From assembly GCA_946965045.2 (NCBI GenBank), contig OX337234.1, forward strand, positions 2,604,001 to 2,668,000: DNA of 64,000 nucleotides, read 5' to 3'. The notes under the pieces were generated by a model. That model was not told the DNA's origin and ran no database searches. It worked only from the letters and a program-made list of their open reading frames with translations. Shown in pieces: positions 34,454-44,152 of the stretch. Each line of letters starts with the position of its first letter. Position 1 is the stretch's first letter. This DNA comes from Epithemia pelagica. Its lineage: Eukaryota; Bacillariophyta; Bacillariophyceae; Surirellales; Surirellaceae. A program made the translations under genes and the position numbers.

Positions 34454-37400
34454 ATGTCTAGGAGTCTGCCAACAGCAGCCATGGAGCTCAGAGTTTTTGG
34501 AGCAACGCAATCTTTACCAAGTTTGCTGTTGGTGTTTTTCTTCCTTTCTTCTTTCTTTCTTGTCTTTGCCTTTGCTTCCTTTGTCATGTCGTTATCCTTC
34601 GCTATTAATCCTACCCTTCGTGGATTAATCTCTCCCGATACGACCCAGTCGTTCCTTTCGTTCTCCCCTTCTGGTTTGTTCAAGCCTGTGGCATCCACCA
34701 CAACCTATCCAAATCAGTTCTCCGGCATGTCTCCTCTTCACCCTACCGATCTCCAAAACTCTAAAGACTTTATTTTCTTGTCCCCTGAAGAAAAATCCAA
34801 GGAAATCCAGAAGGAATTTTTGGCCAATCTTCTTTCCTTGAATTTTGGGCCAAATAATTCCTCTCCCGACGCTACCGTAGTCACTTCCCCTGCCAAGTAT
34901 ACCCTGGCTGCAGACTCACCTACTATTGCCGGCTTCCTAGCCGTTGTCCAGCTTGACTCGGCTCCCACCACCGATCCCAGCAAGCTTTCCTCCAAAATCC
35001 CACCCCCGTCCGGCCCTTACCTGGTTGTCCTCGGGCCCACGGCGTTTGCCTTCAACGGAAAAGGCTTGCAAGCACATGTATTTTCCGATACCCCCCAGAA
35101 AATCAGCTCCTCGCAGTTTCGTTTTCCTACAACGTTAATTGCCCCTGCGTTCGCTTTCCAATCGGGCATCCGTCCCCAATCCATTTCACAACTTAACCCC
35201 TACTCGTGGATTACTTCCCACCCCAGTTCCATTCTGGCCTCCCTCCGTGCTCACCGAGCCCTCTTTTCCACTGTTATCCTTGAACAGTCTACGTCACGCC
35301 TCCACTCGCCTGACGACCCGTGGCATTCTCTTTGGATCCCCTCCCAAGACTCCCCCCCACATGCCCATCAAATTTTCTCGCGCCTCCATCGCGTCGACGA
35401 ACCCATTCTCACAATTCAAGTTGAGAACACTTCTCCTATCGAGGGCTCCTGGATTGCTCTTTCCGCCCTTCCCCTTCCTCGTCATCATCATCTTCCTATT
35501 GGTCTCCTTTTCGATCCTGCCTCCATTCCTGACTCCGCCAGTTTAATTAACGCTATTCTTGGTTGGAATCAAACCTACAACCCGATGCCAGCCACTCGTT
35601 CTTCCCATCTCAAAGACTTGGCAACAACTCTCTCTTGGCTTGACGTCCCCTTTGTCAACGATTGGCTCCTCACCGTGAGTCAACGCGCCGACGACTTTGC
35701 TACCGTTTGGCACACTTCCAAGCAGATAGCAACCGACCTCACCACCCTCAAGAACGTCCCCATCTCTACCAACCTTCCCCGTTCTTATCCGGCTCGTATC
35801 CACCCTTATGAAGCCTTGTTTGTGCATCCTTTCTTCTCCCTTACAACCAAGCTTTTCTCCGATGCACTCCTCCAAAACAATCCGTCCCATACCATGCGAA
35901 CCAAATTCTTCACTTTCTTTCGGGAGAAAGCAAACATGCTATCCTCCCAAGACGTCGACCTGTTCCTCCCTCAAAACATCCCTCACGTGGACAACACCCA
36001 CACATACGTTCCTTTCCTCTTTCGCCCTCAAACACAGTCGTGGTCCACCTCCTACGGTTTCAAATCCTTTTCTTCCTTTGATGTCCAAAAATACCTTCCG
36101 GATTTTTTGAATCACCTCCCAAACGATCATCTCGCTCAACGCGTCATATCCACCCCACACGATCGGTCACCATCTTCGTCCCTCAACCCACCCCAACCCA
36201 ACACGGTTACCCGTTTGAATGTCGATTCCCCGGACAAACCCTCGCAAAAAAACCCTCCTTCCTCTCCCCAGACACCGGAAGTTCGACCATTCCCTCTGGA
36301 ACCTCCCGCAGAAAGCCTCCCTCGTCGTCCTACAGCCTTTCACCCTCCAACGGCTCGCATTCCCTCACCAGCAGCCCTGGACCCCTCGCCACGGTTTCCT
36401 GCCCCAGTCCCTGTCTCTCGTGCTCCTCTGCAACCCCAGCAGATGGAACCACAACAGCGTGCTCCTCCAACCCCTCAGCAGCTGGAACCACAGCAGCCGC
36501 CACCTCAACCCCATCAGAATCGTCTCCTCGTCGGTCCGGACCCACCGCCGTTTCCCACCCAACACCCCATTCAGCAACTTCCGCCTCGTCCTCCCTCGCG
36601 ACAGGAGCATTTCCTCCCCCCCCTTCCTCCCCCCCGCCTCCAGCGGTCTCCTTCCACGTCCACAGCCAATGCCTACTCCAACGCCTCTCCTCATGCACCC
36701 CACAACCCACCACGTCGACCCACTCATTATCACCCAGCCTCTCCAGCCATGGAGTCCTACCACTCCCAATCCTTCAACCCCTTGGCGCACCAACGTCAGG
36801 CCTGGGACGCACCCCTGGTTTCCACCACTACCTCACCCTGGTATCTCCCGGTTGACAACCCAACTTGGTTTACGAGCACACGGCTCAAATATGTGCATTC
36901 CACCTTGGCTTCCTCCGCGTATCTTCCCCTCATCCGACGCACCATGGAAGAGCGCGGTCAATTTACCTTTGACCGCTTTATTTTCCAAGACACCGACCAA
37001 CTCCCACCTCATGTAGTCCAATGGGCCTTCCTAGGCATCGTTGCTCTCCCTACTGATCTACGTTTGGTTGACCCCAACTTGCCCACAACCACGAGACGTC
37101 CCTCCTATTCCCACGAGCTTCTCCATACCCCCAGCCATCTCAACAACGATTGGCTGCGCCAAGTTCTGCCCTACGCAGGCGCTGATCATCGCAGCTCTGC
37201 CGCCGAGGTAGCGGCCATTGACCTCCTCGCCGCCGCCATTGAAGCTTCCAAATACCCGGTGGCTCCGTTCCGCGTCGATTTTTCTCAGTCTTTCCTTCAC
37301 GCAGAAGCCCCGCGTAAAGCACTGAGAACATTCCGTATCAACGCAGGTCAGACTCTTCATCTCGACGACCCTAAGTCATTATATCTATCCCTCACTCCTT

Positions 37401-38554
37401 GGCACTTCCTCTGGTCCATCCCCTTGTCCCCAGAGGGTCGCCTCCCGCAACAAGGTCTCTCCTGCACCCAGTTTAAGCTGTTCTTCCATCATATTGTGTT
37501 TTTCTTAAACACAGTACTCACCAACGACGACTCCTTTCCCCAATTCCCTCCAGGTTTTAGCCCCTTTCTTCTCCGCGGTCCCCTTGCCGGTCAATTGCTT
37601 TGGGCAGCTCATCAGTTTGATCAAGCTCAAACTCGAGATGCATGGTCGACATTGGCTTCCTCGCAACCCAGTCACACGCTACAACTGTCTCAGGCCCTTC
37701 TCCATCACACCTGTGACCTGTTTCAACAATTCCTCCGCTGGGGCGCCCAGAATCGTACCAAAATAGCTTGCCCCGCCACCGCAGACCCTGAAGGCTTTGT
37801 TCCCCAGTGCACTCTCATCTACGATGTGAGCCCGCACTCAACCGACTCAAATCTCACCTACTGTTTGGATTGGAGATCCACCTTTACCCTTTTATTTACG
37901 GCTCCTACAATACTCTCCCACCAACACACCAACTCCATGTCACCCTTGTTTTGCCGCTCCACCCCCAACTATCTCCTACCATCTCGTCCTGATCACCGGA
38001 GTGACTCTCGTTCTCCTCTTGAACGCTACGATCGTGCCCAACGGCGTCGCTCCCCCTCGGACCGTCCTCCTGACCGTGCTGCCGACCAACCACCGCCCAA
38101 GCGTGCTCGTTCTGACTCCGCTCAACCCCAACGTCGCCCTGGCCAAAAAGCTCTCGTCCCGCTTGTCACCCTCACTGCGGCAGGGAAAGAACGTTATACC
38201 CACTCAGGTAAGCTCCTTGCCGACCTCGCGTCTTCCCTCACCATTCCCCGTTTCGACCAAAAGCAATATTGCTTTATGTACATCGACAAAAACTCTGTTG
38301 TCGGGTGCACCGGTCCCCATCGTTCACGCACAAACTCGGAAGGTCAACCGTTGCAATGCAATCGACACCACGTCTGCCTTTCTCCCCAGGCTATCTCCAA
38401 CTGGCCCCAATCCTCCCTTAAACCGCTCTGGGAGTTCTGTCACCATGATCGCGTTCGACACCTTCTCCAACCTACACCGGAATTTGCAGCCCACATGGCT
38501 TCCGACCGTCCGAACCGTCCAAACGCCCCCCAACAACCCCCGCCCTCATCGTGA
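34454..38554 (+). CDS. DIRS B ORF1, Gag-like protein
   Basis: 1366 codons from an ATG that lies inside the terminal inverted repeat; in-frame ATGs at 34585 and 34726 are alternative starts. The first ~60 residues are hydrophobic (LLLVFFFLSSFFLVFAFASF) if the upstream start is used. A Pro/Gln-rich low-complexity stretch spans roughly residues 600-760 (QPQQMEPQQRAPP). A Cys/His cluster lies near the C-terminus (YCFMYIDKNSVVGCTGPH...LQCNRHHVCL), resembling a zinc knuckle of DIRS-type Gag proteins, preceded by an Arg-rich segment (RRRSPSDRPPDRAADQPPPK). It presumably packages the RNA. A 57-bp gap separates it from ORF2. Confidence 0.85.
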   Translation: MSRSLPTAAMELRVFGATQSLPSLLLVFFFLSSFFLVFAFASFVMSLSFAINPTLRGLISPDTTQSFLSFSPSGLFKPVASTTTYPNQFSGMSPLHPTDLQNSKDFIFLSPEEKSKEIQKEFLANLLSLNFGPNNSSPDATVVTSPAKYTLAADSPTIAGFLAVVQLDSAPTTDPSKLSSKIPPPSGPYLVVLGPTAFAFNGKGLQAHVFSDTPQKISSSQFRFPTTLIAPAFAFQSGIRPQSISQLNPYSWITSHPSSILASLRAHRALFSTVILEQSTSRLHSPDDPWHSLWIPSQDSPPHAHQIFSRLHRVDEPILTIQVENTSPIEGSWIALSALPLPRHHHLPIGLLFDPASIPDSASLINAILGWNQTYNPMPATRSSHLKDLATTLSWLDVPFVNDWLLTVSQRADDFATVWHTSKQIATDLTTLKNVPISTNLPRSYPARIHPYEALFVHPFFSLTTKLFSDALLQNNPSHTMRTKFFTFFREKANMLSSQDVDLFLPQNIPHVDNTHTYVPFLFRPQTQSWSTSYGFKSFSSFDVQKYLPDFLNHLPNDHLAQRVISTPHDRSPSSSLNPPQPNTVTRLNVDSPDKPSQKNPPSSPQTPEVRPFPLEPPAESLPRRPTAFHPPTARIPSPAALDPSPRFPAPVPVSRAPLQPQQMEPQQRAPPTPQQLEPQQPPPQPHQNRLLVGPDPPPFPTQHPIQQLPPRPPSRQEHFLPPLPPPRLQRSPSTSTANAYSNASPHAPHNPPRRPTHYHPASPAMESYHSQSFNPLAHQRQAWDAPLVSTTTSPWYLPVDNPTWFTSTRLKYVHSTLASSAYLPLIRRTMEERGQFTFDRFIFQDTDQLPPHVVQWAFLGIVALPTDLRLVDPNLPTTTRRPSYSHELLHTPSHLNNDWLRQVLPYAGADHRSSAAEVAAIDLLAAAIEASKYPVAPFRVDFSQSFLHAEAPRKALRTFRINAGQTLHLDDPKSLYLSLTPWHFLWSIPLSPEGRLPQQGLSCTQFKLFFHHIVFFLNTVLTNDDSFPQFPPGFSPFLLRGPLAGQLLWAAHQFDQAQTRDAWSTLASSQPSHTLQLSQALLHHTCDLFQQFLRWGAQNRTKIACPATADPEGFVPQCTLIYDVSPHSTDSNLTYCLDWRSTFTLLFTAPTILSHQHTNSMSPLFCRSTPNYLLPSRPDHRSDSRSPLERYDRAQRRRSPSDRPPDRAADQPPPKRARSDSAQPQRRPGQKALVPLVTLTAAGKERYTHSGKLLADLASSLTIPRFDQKQYCFMYIDKNSVVGCTGPHRSRTNSEGQPLQCNRHHVCLSPQAISNWPQSSLKPLWEFCHHDRVRHLLQPTPEFAAHMASDRPNRPNAPQQPPPSS

Positions 38555-38611
38555 CTACCGGCACATCATCGCCCAGGTTCGACTTGCGCCCGTTCGCCGT
38601 GGTCTGATGAA

Positions 38612-41464
38612 ATGCCTCCCACTTCACCAGAGACATTTTATCCCACCTCTACGGCAGATCTTCTCCTCTCCCTTCCCGCTCCCACTACTGAGGCTGTCCC
38701 TACTGTCCCCAAACTACCAGTATTTCCTTCTCACCCACGTGCTGCCCCCTCTCGGGTCTCCTATGCGTTGCCAACGTTGCACACGGTGTTAACCACCGTC
38801 AACCCCTTTTTGACCGACGCCGATCGCTCCCAACTCCTCCTTGCCTCTTCCTCCTTGGTGCCCAACTGGGGAATTCTTCCCCTGTTCCCTCTCTGGTCGT
38901 TCACACACCATCGCAAACGAATTGGTTTCGGTCCCGACCGTCTCAACGTCGGCACATCCCATGCTGCTCCTGACGGCACTCCCCTTGCGGCAACCGCACC
39001 ACATGTTGTTTCCCCTGAATTGCTCGGCCACTACGCATGGGATTTCTTGTCCCCACAGGACCAACAAAACCTAGTCGCCTCCTCGCCAAGCTTCCACTTC
39101 TATCATCGTCTCCGCGTTGCCGCTGCTCATGGCACCTCTCTCGCTGTCTGTCGCATGCCCCCCTGCGAAGACAAATCCCAACCCCTTCCATTCCGTAAGG
39201 CTTTTCTCCTTGCCGTTGCCCTTTGTCGCGCAAACTTCGTCTATGCGGACATGTACCGCTGGCTTGGTGGAATCTACAATAATCATCACAGACGCCTGGC
39301 GGACACCTTCGACATCATCGACCGCGTCAAAGCTTTTGAGCCCCCACCGGACTATCCACGGTTGGACTATGCCCGCACTTGGCAACTTTTTCACCTGGGC
39401 GCCCCTCTCGCAGGCCACTATTCCTGTAGTCGTGTTGCCGTTTCCCAACGCAACCTCCTTGACAACTACCCCGGGGTCCAAGAAAACTTAGAGGAAATCA
39501 CCAAAAAGTTCAAGAAAGAGGAACAGCTACAGTATCATCTTTTCCTTCCCCGCATTATCTGGCGGTTCCTCCCCGGTCTTTTCCTTTCACTCATTAACTG
39601 GGTAGCGCCCAAACCCCACCGCATCGGCGACACCGGCCGCTTGTGCATCGATCCAAGCTCCAAAATCACAGCCACTGATGACGGCAACACCAATGCCCAA
39701 ATTCCTGATGCTGGACGTGACGATGACTGTAACCCCGCGGTGGCTTACGGCACGGCTTTCCTACGCTTTTTGCGGTACATCTACAATCTGCGTATTGACC
39801 ACCCCTCGGAAGACATACTGCTCAGCGCCGATGATATCAGTGCTGCCTTCCGTCGGGTCACATACAACCCCAACGCTGCCTTAGCATTTGCAAGCGTCCT
39901 CGGCTGGTTCCTCCTCATACCCGTTGGAATGATTTTTGGCGCCAAAAACAGTCCTTCCTACTACATGCTACCGGGGGAGCTACGAGCCCATCTCTCTCGT
40001 TACCTTGCTGAGCTCACTTCCGCTCGTACTCTTTTGGCGGACACCATTGCTATCCCACCTCCTCCGTCCCCCCGCACCCTCAGAACCTTAACGCCCGCCA
40101 CTCCCGACGCTCTAAATCAAGGCACCTCCCACTTGTTAGCATCCCAACCGTCCTCCTTCCCTCGTCCGGTGTATGCTCCGTTCGTTGACGACACCGGTGG
40201 AGCGGCCATCCGCTCGGAGATCCACCGGTTAGTCAATAGCAGTATTCTCGCCGCATACGTCACCTTCGGCTTCCCCGACGAAGACCCCCATCGACCCGAT
40301 CCTATTAATCCAATAAAATTTGTGCGTGACATCAGTCACAGCCTGAAATTCCTGGGGTATATCATCAACACTCGAACTATGACAATTTCCTGGCCGTCCC
40401 ATAAACAGACACAACTACAGGTCTATCTTCAACACGCCCTCGACCTCCCCACCACGCACTCCGACGGGCGTCGGCTTTCACCGCAAATGGCGGCCACAAT
40501 TCTCGGCCTCGTCCGTCACAGCGCCCCAGTCTCACTCTTGGGCGTCTATTACACGTTGTCCCTCCAGTATGCACTCAACGACCGCCTCCGTGCCACCGCA
40601 GCAGCAGGCAAATCCACCCGTGCCGCCTCCTTTTGGCACAAAACCCGGTTCACCCTCAACCGAGAAACCGTTATGGACCTCCGAACGCTCTTGGCCACCC
40701 TCCATTCTTCTCGGACCCACATTTGGACCCGTCCCATTGCTTTATGCATCCCGCGGGTTTCGCAATTTGAAATTTTGGGCGACGCTTCCATTGAAGGGCT
40801 GGGAGGCTGGTTATCCACCCACTACCCCTTCATGTGGAGACTCACCAAACCCGACTTACTTCGCCTGGGCTTCATCCTACCAAAAGATATGCAGTCCACC
40901 AAATTATCCGATCCAACTCAAGACACGCCCGATGCACTGTGGCACATCAACTTGCTTGAATTCGTCGTCCTTCTCATAAACTTCTGGTTCTTGCAGCGAC
41001 TGGCTTCTCACGCTACACCGCAACCCCAAACCCTTGTCATCTCCATGCGCACCGACAACACGTCGGCGCTCTCGTGGCTCTCCCATGCCGCCCGTGCCAA
41101 GCGGCCCGCAACTCGTCGTCTTGCTCGTCTTTTTCAAGCCATGCTCACTTCTGCCCCTATTCCCGTTCAATTACAGGCCTCGCATATTGCAGGCGAGCTC
41201 AATCACAATGCCGACCTGTTGTCCCGCCCGTCCCTTGCGCCCACTTGGGCCTCCGTTATCGAGCAGTCCAAGCCAGTGCTGGACCCATCCACCGCCTACC
41301 GCGTGCCCTCCAAGTTGCTATCAATGATATTAACAAGCTTCAAATTCAACAGGACCGAGGACGAACTAGGAACAAGAATGATCGAACTTTGGACTCTCGA
41401 GGCGCTCACTTTTCCCGATGGTCCGCTCGCAATCACCTCACCCCCGAACTTTTATCTCGCCTGA
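38612..41464 (+). CDS. DIRS B ORF2, reverse transcriptase-RNase H
   Basis: 950 residues, ATG start. RT: motif A ADDISAAF (406-413), motif B IFGAKNSPSYY (441-451), motif C FVDD (524-527), FLGY (580-583). RNase H of the DIRS1 kind: GDAS (D724), LLEF (E783), RTDN (D815), HNAD (D868). All catalytic acids are present, whereas copy A has ILGDAYIEG next to the first Asp. The last ~80 residues after the RNase H overlap ORF3 in another frame and may be non-functional read-on. Makes cDNA from element RNA. Confidence 0.92.
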   Translation: MPPTSPETFYPTSTADLLLSLPAPTTEAVPTVPKLPVFPSHPRAAPSRVSYALPTLHTVLTTVNPFLTDADRSQLLLASSSLVPNWGILPLFPLWSFTHHRKRIGFGPDRLNVGTSHAAPDGTPLAATAPHVVSPELLGHYAWDFLSPQDQQNLVASSPSFHFYHRLRVAAAHGTSLAVCRMPPCEDKSQPLPFRKAFLLAVALCRANFVYADMYRWLGGIYNNHHRRLADTFDIIDRVKAFEPPPDYPRLDYARTWQLFHLGAPLAGHYSCSRVAVSQRNLLDNYPGVQENLEEITKKFKKEEQLQYHLFLPRIIWRFLPGLFLSLINWVAPKPHRIGDTGRLCIDPSSKITATDDGNTNAQIPDAGRDDDCNPAVAYGTAFLRFLRYIYNLRIDHPSEDILLSADDISAAFRRVTYNPNAALAFASVLGWFLLIPVGMIFGAKNSPSYYMLPGELRAHLSRYLAELTSARTLLADTIAIPPPPSPRTLRTLTPATPDALNQGTSHLLASQPSSFPRPVYAPFVDDTGGAAIRSEIHRLVNSSILAAYVTFGFPDEDPHRPDPINPIKFVRDISHSLKFLGYIINTRTMTISWPSHKQTQLQVYLQHALDLPTTHSDGRRLSPQMAATILGLVRHSAPVSLLGVYYTLSLQYALNDRLRATAAAGKSTRAASFWHKTRFTLNRETVMDLRTLLATLHSSRTHIWTRPIALCIPRVSQFEILGDASIEGLGGWLSTHYPFMWRLTKPDLLRLGFILPKDMQSTKLSDPTQDTPDALWHINLLEFVVLLINFWFLQRLASHATPQPQTLVISMRTDNTSALSWLSHAARAKRPATRRLARLFQAMLTSAPIPVQLQASHIAGELNHNADLLSRPSLAPTWASVIEQSKPVLDPSTAYRVPSKLLSMILTSFKFNRTEDELGTRMIELWTLEALTFPDGPLAITSPPNFYLA

Positions 41465-42486
41465 CCGATAACGAATGCATACACATCCTACACCTTTACC
41501 TACATCACGTCACAAACGGCGAAAACTACTACAGGAGGTCCGACCTAGCAGCAGAAACCATTCAATCTTATGTAACGGCTGCCCATTCCGCACTTCAGGT
41601 TGCCCTCAACCGCCCTGTTAACATCTCCAACCCAACCAACTCAACCCTGCTGCACCCACTGCTATCCGACCCATTACAATTTCATCGTCGCTGGCAACGT
41701 CCACGCGATCGTAAGGAACCCATCACCGATGCCATCCTTAGCGTGCTCTATTGCCGTGCAGTCGGGGCCCCTCCTTCGTCACTTGACGCAACTCTCTTCG
41801 ACTGGGTCCGGCTTGGCCTCTTTACTGGCTCCCGTGCCAGTGAATTTGCCCAAACCTCTGGCTCAAAGTTTGTCTTCGCGGCCGTTCCCAATTGTCCTAA
41901 TGATCCATCCTGGAACGATCGACCTATTGCCTTTGTCTCCAGCGACTTCGTCTTCTTAACTCAAGCGAACGACATGCTTCCACTTGCTTCCCTCCCCAAA
42001 CACGAACACACCGTCTCGGCAGTCCAGATCCGCTTTCGGCATGACAAAAGCGCTCATAATTTCACGAAACGCATCTTCCGTCGTTCCGGCCACTCTTATC
42101 TCTGTCCCGTGCTCGCATCCTGTTCAATTGCCCGCCGCTCCCTCTCCCTCCAAATCGGAGCCCACCTGCCCCTCGCCTCCTATCAGGTCAAACCGGGAAA
42201 AATAGCCTACCTTAGGTCGGCCGATATCATCACAGCCCTCCGTCAAGCTTGCCTGGAGGCGTACCCAAACCCTCACAACTACCACCGGCGTCACGCCCAC
42301 TTGCTCGTCGCCCATTCTACACGCGTCACAGCCGCTGTAGCGTTGTGGAACGTTCAAGTTCCCCTCCCCCAAATTGCCTTCAGACTCCGATGGCAAGAAG
42401 ACTCGATCAAACACTACCTCCGTGACTGCTCGAAAGCAATTGGTCCTCATAGTCAAGCGGCCATTGCAGGCGTCCTAAATATTTAA
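41074..42486 (+). CDS. DIRS B ORF3, tyrosine recombinase
   Basis: 470-codon open frame in the -1 frame relative to ORF2, overlapping its end by 391 bp. Catalytic residues are all visible: TGSRASEF (R254), HSTR (H414, R417), RW (W440) and HYLRD (Y448). This is the R-H-R-W-Y set of tyrosine recombinases, which integrate circular DIRS cDNA without target duplication. An upstream helical, SAM-like region spans about residues 120-175. The frame opens with GTG, and its first methionine codon is residue 301, inside the catalytic domain. Translation must therefore depend on frameshifting, splicing or a non-AUG start. It ends 69 bp before the convergent antisense ORF-b. Confidence 0.9.
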   Translation: MALPCRPCQAARNSSSCSSFSSHAHFCPYSRSITGLAYCRRAQSQCRPVVPPVPCAHLGLRYRAVQASAGPIHRLPRALQVAINDINKLQIQQDRGRTRNKNDRTLDSRGAHFSRWSARNHLTPELLSRLTDNECIHILHLYLHHVTNGENYYRRSDLAAETIQSYVTAAHSALQVALNRPVNISNPTNSTLLHPLLSDPLQFHRRWQRPRDRKEPITDAILSVLYCRAVGAPPSSLDATLFDWVRLGLFTGSRASEFAQTSGSKFVFAAVPNCPNDPSWNDRPIAFVSSDFVFLTQANDMLPLASLPKHEHTVSAVQIRFRHDKSAHNFTKRIFRRSGHSYLCPVLASCSIARRSLSLQIGAHLPLASYQVKPGKIAYLRSADIITALRQACLEAYPNPHNYHRRHAHLLVAHSTRVTAAVALWNVQVPLPQIAFRLRWQEDSIKHYLRDCSKAIGPHSQAAIAGVLNI

Positions 42487-42554
42487 CTACCACTATTCAC
42501 ATCTAATGTATCTCACTATTCTGTTATGGTATCACTATTTCGTCCGCTCCAACC

Positions 42555-43145
42555 TTAAATCCTCGCTATGTTCTTGTCCGCTCGAGAATAACGCACGCCA
42601 TTGTCGGTCTCCACGTGGATACGTGCGTCTGTTACCTTCACCACCCGCCCAGTTGGGTCAGCGGGATCGTTTGGGTTTCGAATCCGAACCCGCTCACCAA
42701 CTTTGAAACGCTCCTCCGATCCACGGCTCGCCCGCCGACCCATAAATCCACCTTGTGTTCGTGGACTAGTACGTCCACGGGGACTCGGTCCACCCACCCC
42801 TTTGCTTGCCACTCGCCAGACCCATCTTCCTCCACGGGCCGTCGACCCTTCCTCTCGGCCCCGTGGTGTGCCCTCTCGCATTCCTTCTCTGCCCGTAGGG
42901 CCCACTCCATCGGGCTCCCACTCCCCCCCTCCTCCTCCGTTGGCCACAGCTGCGTTCGCTGCCGCCACCACATGAATCGCCTGCTCCACTCTCCTCTCCG
43001 CCAATTCCTTCAATTCGAGCAATCGATTAGAGATCTCCACTTGCCTCTCGGCCATCCGTCCCAACTCTCTCATAATCTCGGCCATTTGAGCCTGCCTATC
43101 CGCCATCTGATCCAGCTCGTCAATCAACTCGGCCATCTCCTCCAT
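42555..43145 (-). CDS. DIRS B antisense ORF-b, coiled-coil/RG-rich protein with SH3/KOW-like end
   Basis: About 196 residues from ATG 43145 (MEEMAELIDELDQMADRQ). The open frame starts two codons earlier with GTG overlapping the TGA of ORF-a (GTGA); copy A has ATGA at the same place. Residues 1-70 form a Met/Glu/Leu-rich heptad-like coiled coil. A middle Arg/Gly-rich part (RGREEGSTARGGRW, RGRTSPRTQGG) looks nucleic-acid binding. The end, FKVGERVRIRNPNDP...GRVVKVTDARIHVETDNG, has the pattern of a small SH3/KOW-like beta-barrel found in retroelement proteins. I do not know a named family. Kept open in B and recognisable in A. Confidence 0.7.
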   Translation of the reverse strand: MEEMAELIDELDQMADRQAQMAEIMRELGRMAERQVEISNRLLELKELAERRVEQAIHVVAAANAAVANGGGGGEWEPDGVGPTGREGMREGTPRGREEGSTARGGRWVWRVASKGVGGPSPRGRTSPRTQGGFMGRRASRGSEERFKVGERVRIRNPNDPADPTGRVVKVTDARIHVETDNGVRYSRADKNIARI

Positions 43146-43147
43146 CT

Positions 43148-44152
43148 TCACTCACTGTCTGATTCCGACTTCGACGCGCGTCCCGAAGAATCGCCAGACA
43201 GGATAACCACTTCCGGTAAATGTTTCTTCCACGTCAACCGCTCGTCCTCTGTTGCCGTGTTCTCCCTCGTCGCCGTATTCTCCCTCGTCGGAGTTTCCTT
43301 AATCGATTTCTCCCTTGTGGGAGTTTCCTTTATCGACCCCAGGCCTTTCTCCTTGGGCGAAACACTCGCGCTCCTCTTCACAGGGGCACTGCTCTTGCGC
43401 TGCTTTTTGGGTAGGGTACTGAAACCCGGTTGGCCCAACCACTCTTCCAACGAACGCTTCTCGTGCTTCGAAAACGCTTCACCAGTTCCTCTCCCTTCGG
43501 ACCTCTTTTTACCCGCCTCGGGTTTCTTATTTTTTCGGTCGGATGCTGCAGCATCCGTCGCGGCTCTCCCTCCGGGAACTGGCACAGGCAATCCACGGCG
43601 GGCAGAGTTCTGCGCGAACAACTCACGAACAACGGCCACTTTTCGTTCCACAACCTCCTCTGCAGAAGGCCTCTCCCGTCCGCCAGCCAAGGCCAATCCA
43701 CAAATCTGGTGGAAAACGACTTCTTGGTCTTCCGGGTGCGGAAACAACAGCTCTAGAGCCACCACGACCTTCTTGTTGCTTGGAGATGCTCTTCGAAACA
43801 CCGTTTCCACGAAGTCTTCCCCGTCCCCTCCTTCCTCCGCAAAAGTCTCACACACACGGGTCACCAGTCGATCGATCTCCGCTTGATGGTCGCCCACCAA
43901 CTCGCGCACGTTTTTCTGCGTCTGAATCACCGACGCCTCTTTGGATGCAAGTATTCCGCCATGCACGTCTTCCAAATGTTGACGCTCCTGGGCGTGCAAC
44001 ACGCGAGTCTTATCCAGCTCTGTTTCCGCGATATCCACTCCTCCTAAAGCGCAGTGTAATTCTTTGCGTTGTGCCTCGACAACTGTTTTTAAACGATCCA
44101 GTTGTTCAGCAGTTGTTTCGCTTTCTTCTGTTCTCCGAGCTGCAGAACTCAT
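43148..44152 (-). CDS. DIRS B antisense ORF-a, coiled-coil and basic protein
   Basis: 334 residues, ATG verified, read from the right terminal region inward. Residues ~5-110 are strongly helical and coiled-coil-like (ETTAEQLDRLKTVVEAQRKE, ETELDKTRVLHAQERQHLED). Residues ~115-170 look globular (SNKKVVVALELLFPHPEDQE). From ~175 on it is basic and Ser/Thr/Lys-rich with short repeats (IKETPTREK, TATREN). It overlaps the next antisense ORF by 4 nt, suggesting coupled translation from one antisense transcript whose promoter would lie in the right terminus. No recognised domain. Present in both DIRS copies, so it belongs to the element and is not a later insertion. Confidence 0.7.
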   Translation of the reverse strand: MSSAARRTEESETTAEQLDRLKTVVEAQRKELHCALGGVDIAETELDKTRVLHAQERQHLEDVHGGILASKEASVIQTQKNVRELVGDHQAEIDRLVTRVCETFAEEGGDGEDFVETVFRRASPSNKKVVVALELLFPHPEDQEVVFHQICGLALAGGRERPSAEEVVERKVAVVRELFAQNSARRGLPVPVPGGRAATDAAASDRKNKKPEAGKKRSEGRGTGEAFSKHEKRSLEEWLGQPGFSTLPKKQRKSSAPVKRSASVSPKEKGLGSIKETPTREKSIKETPTRENTATRENTATEDERLTWKKHLPEVVILSGDSSGRASKSESDSE

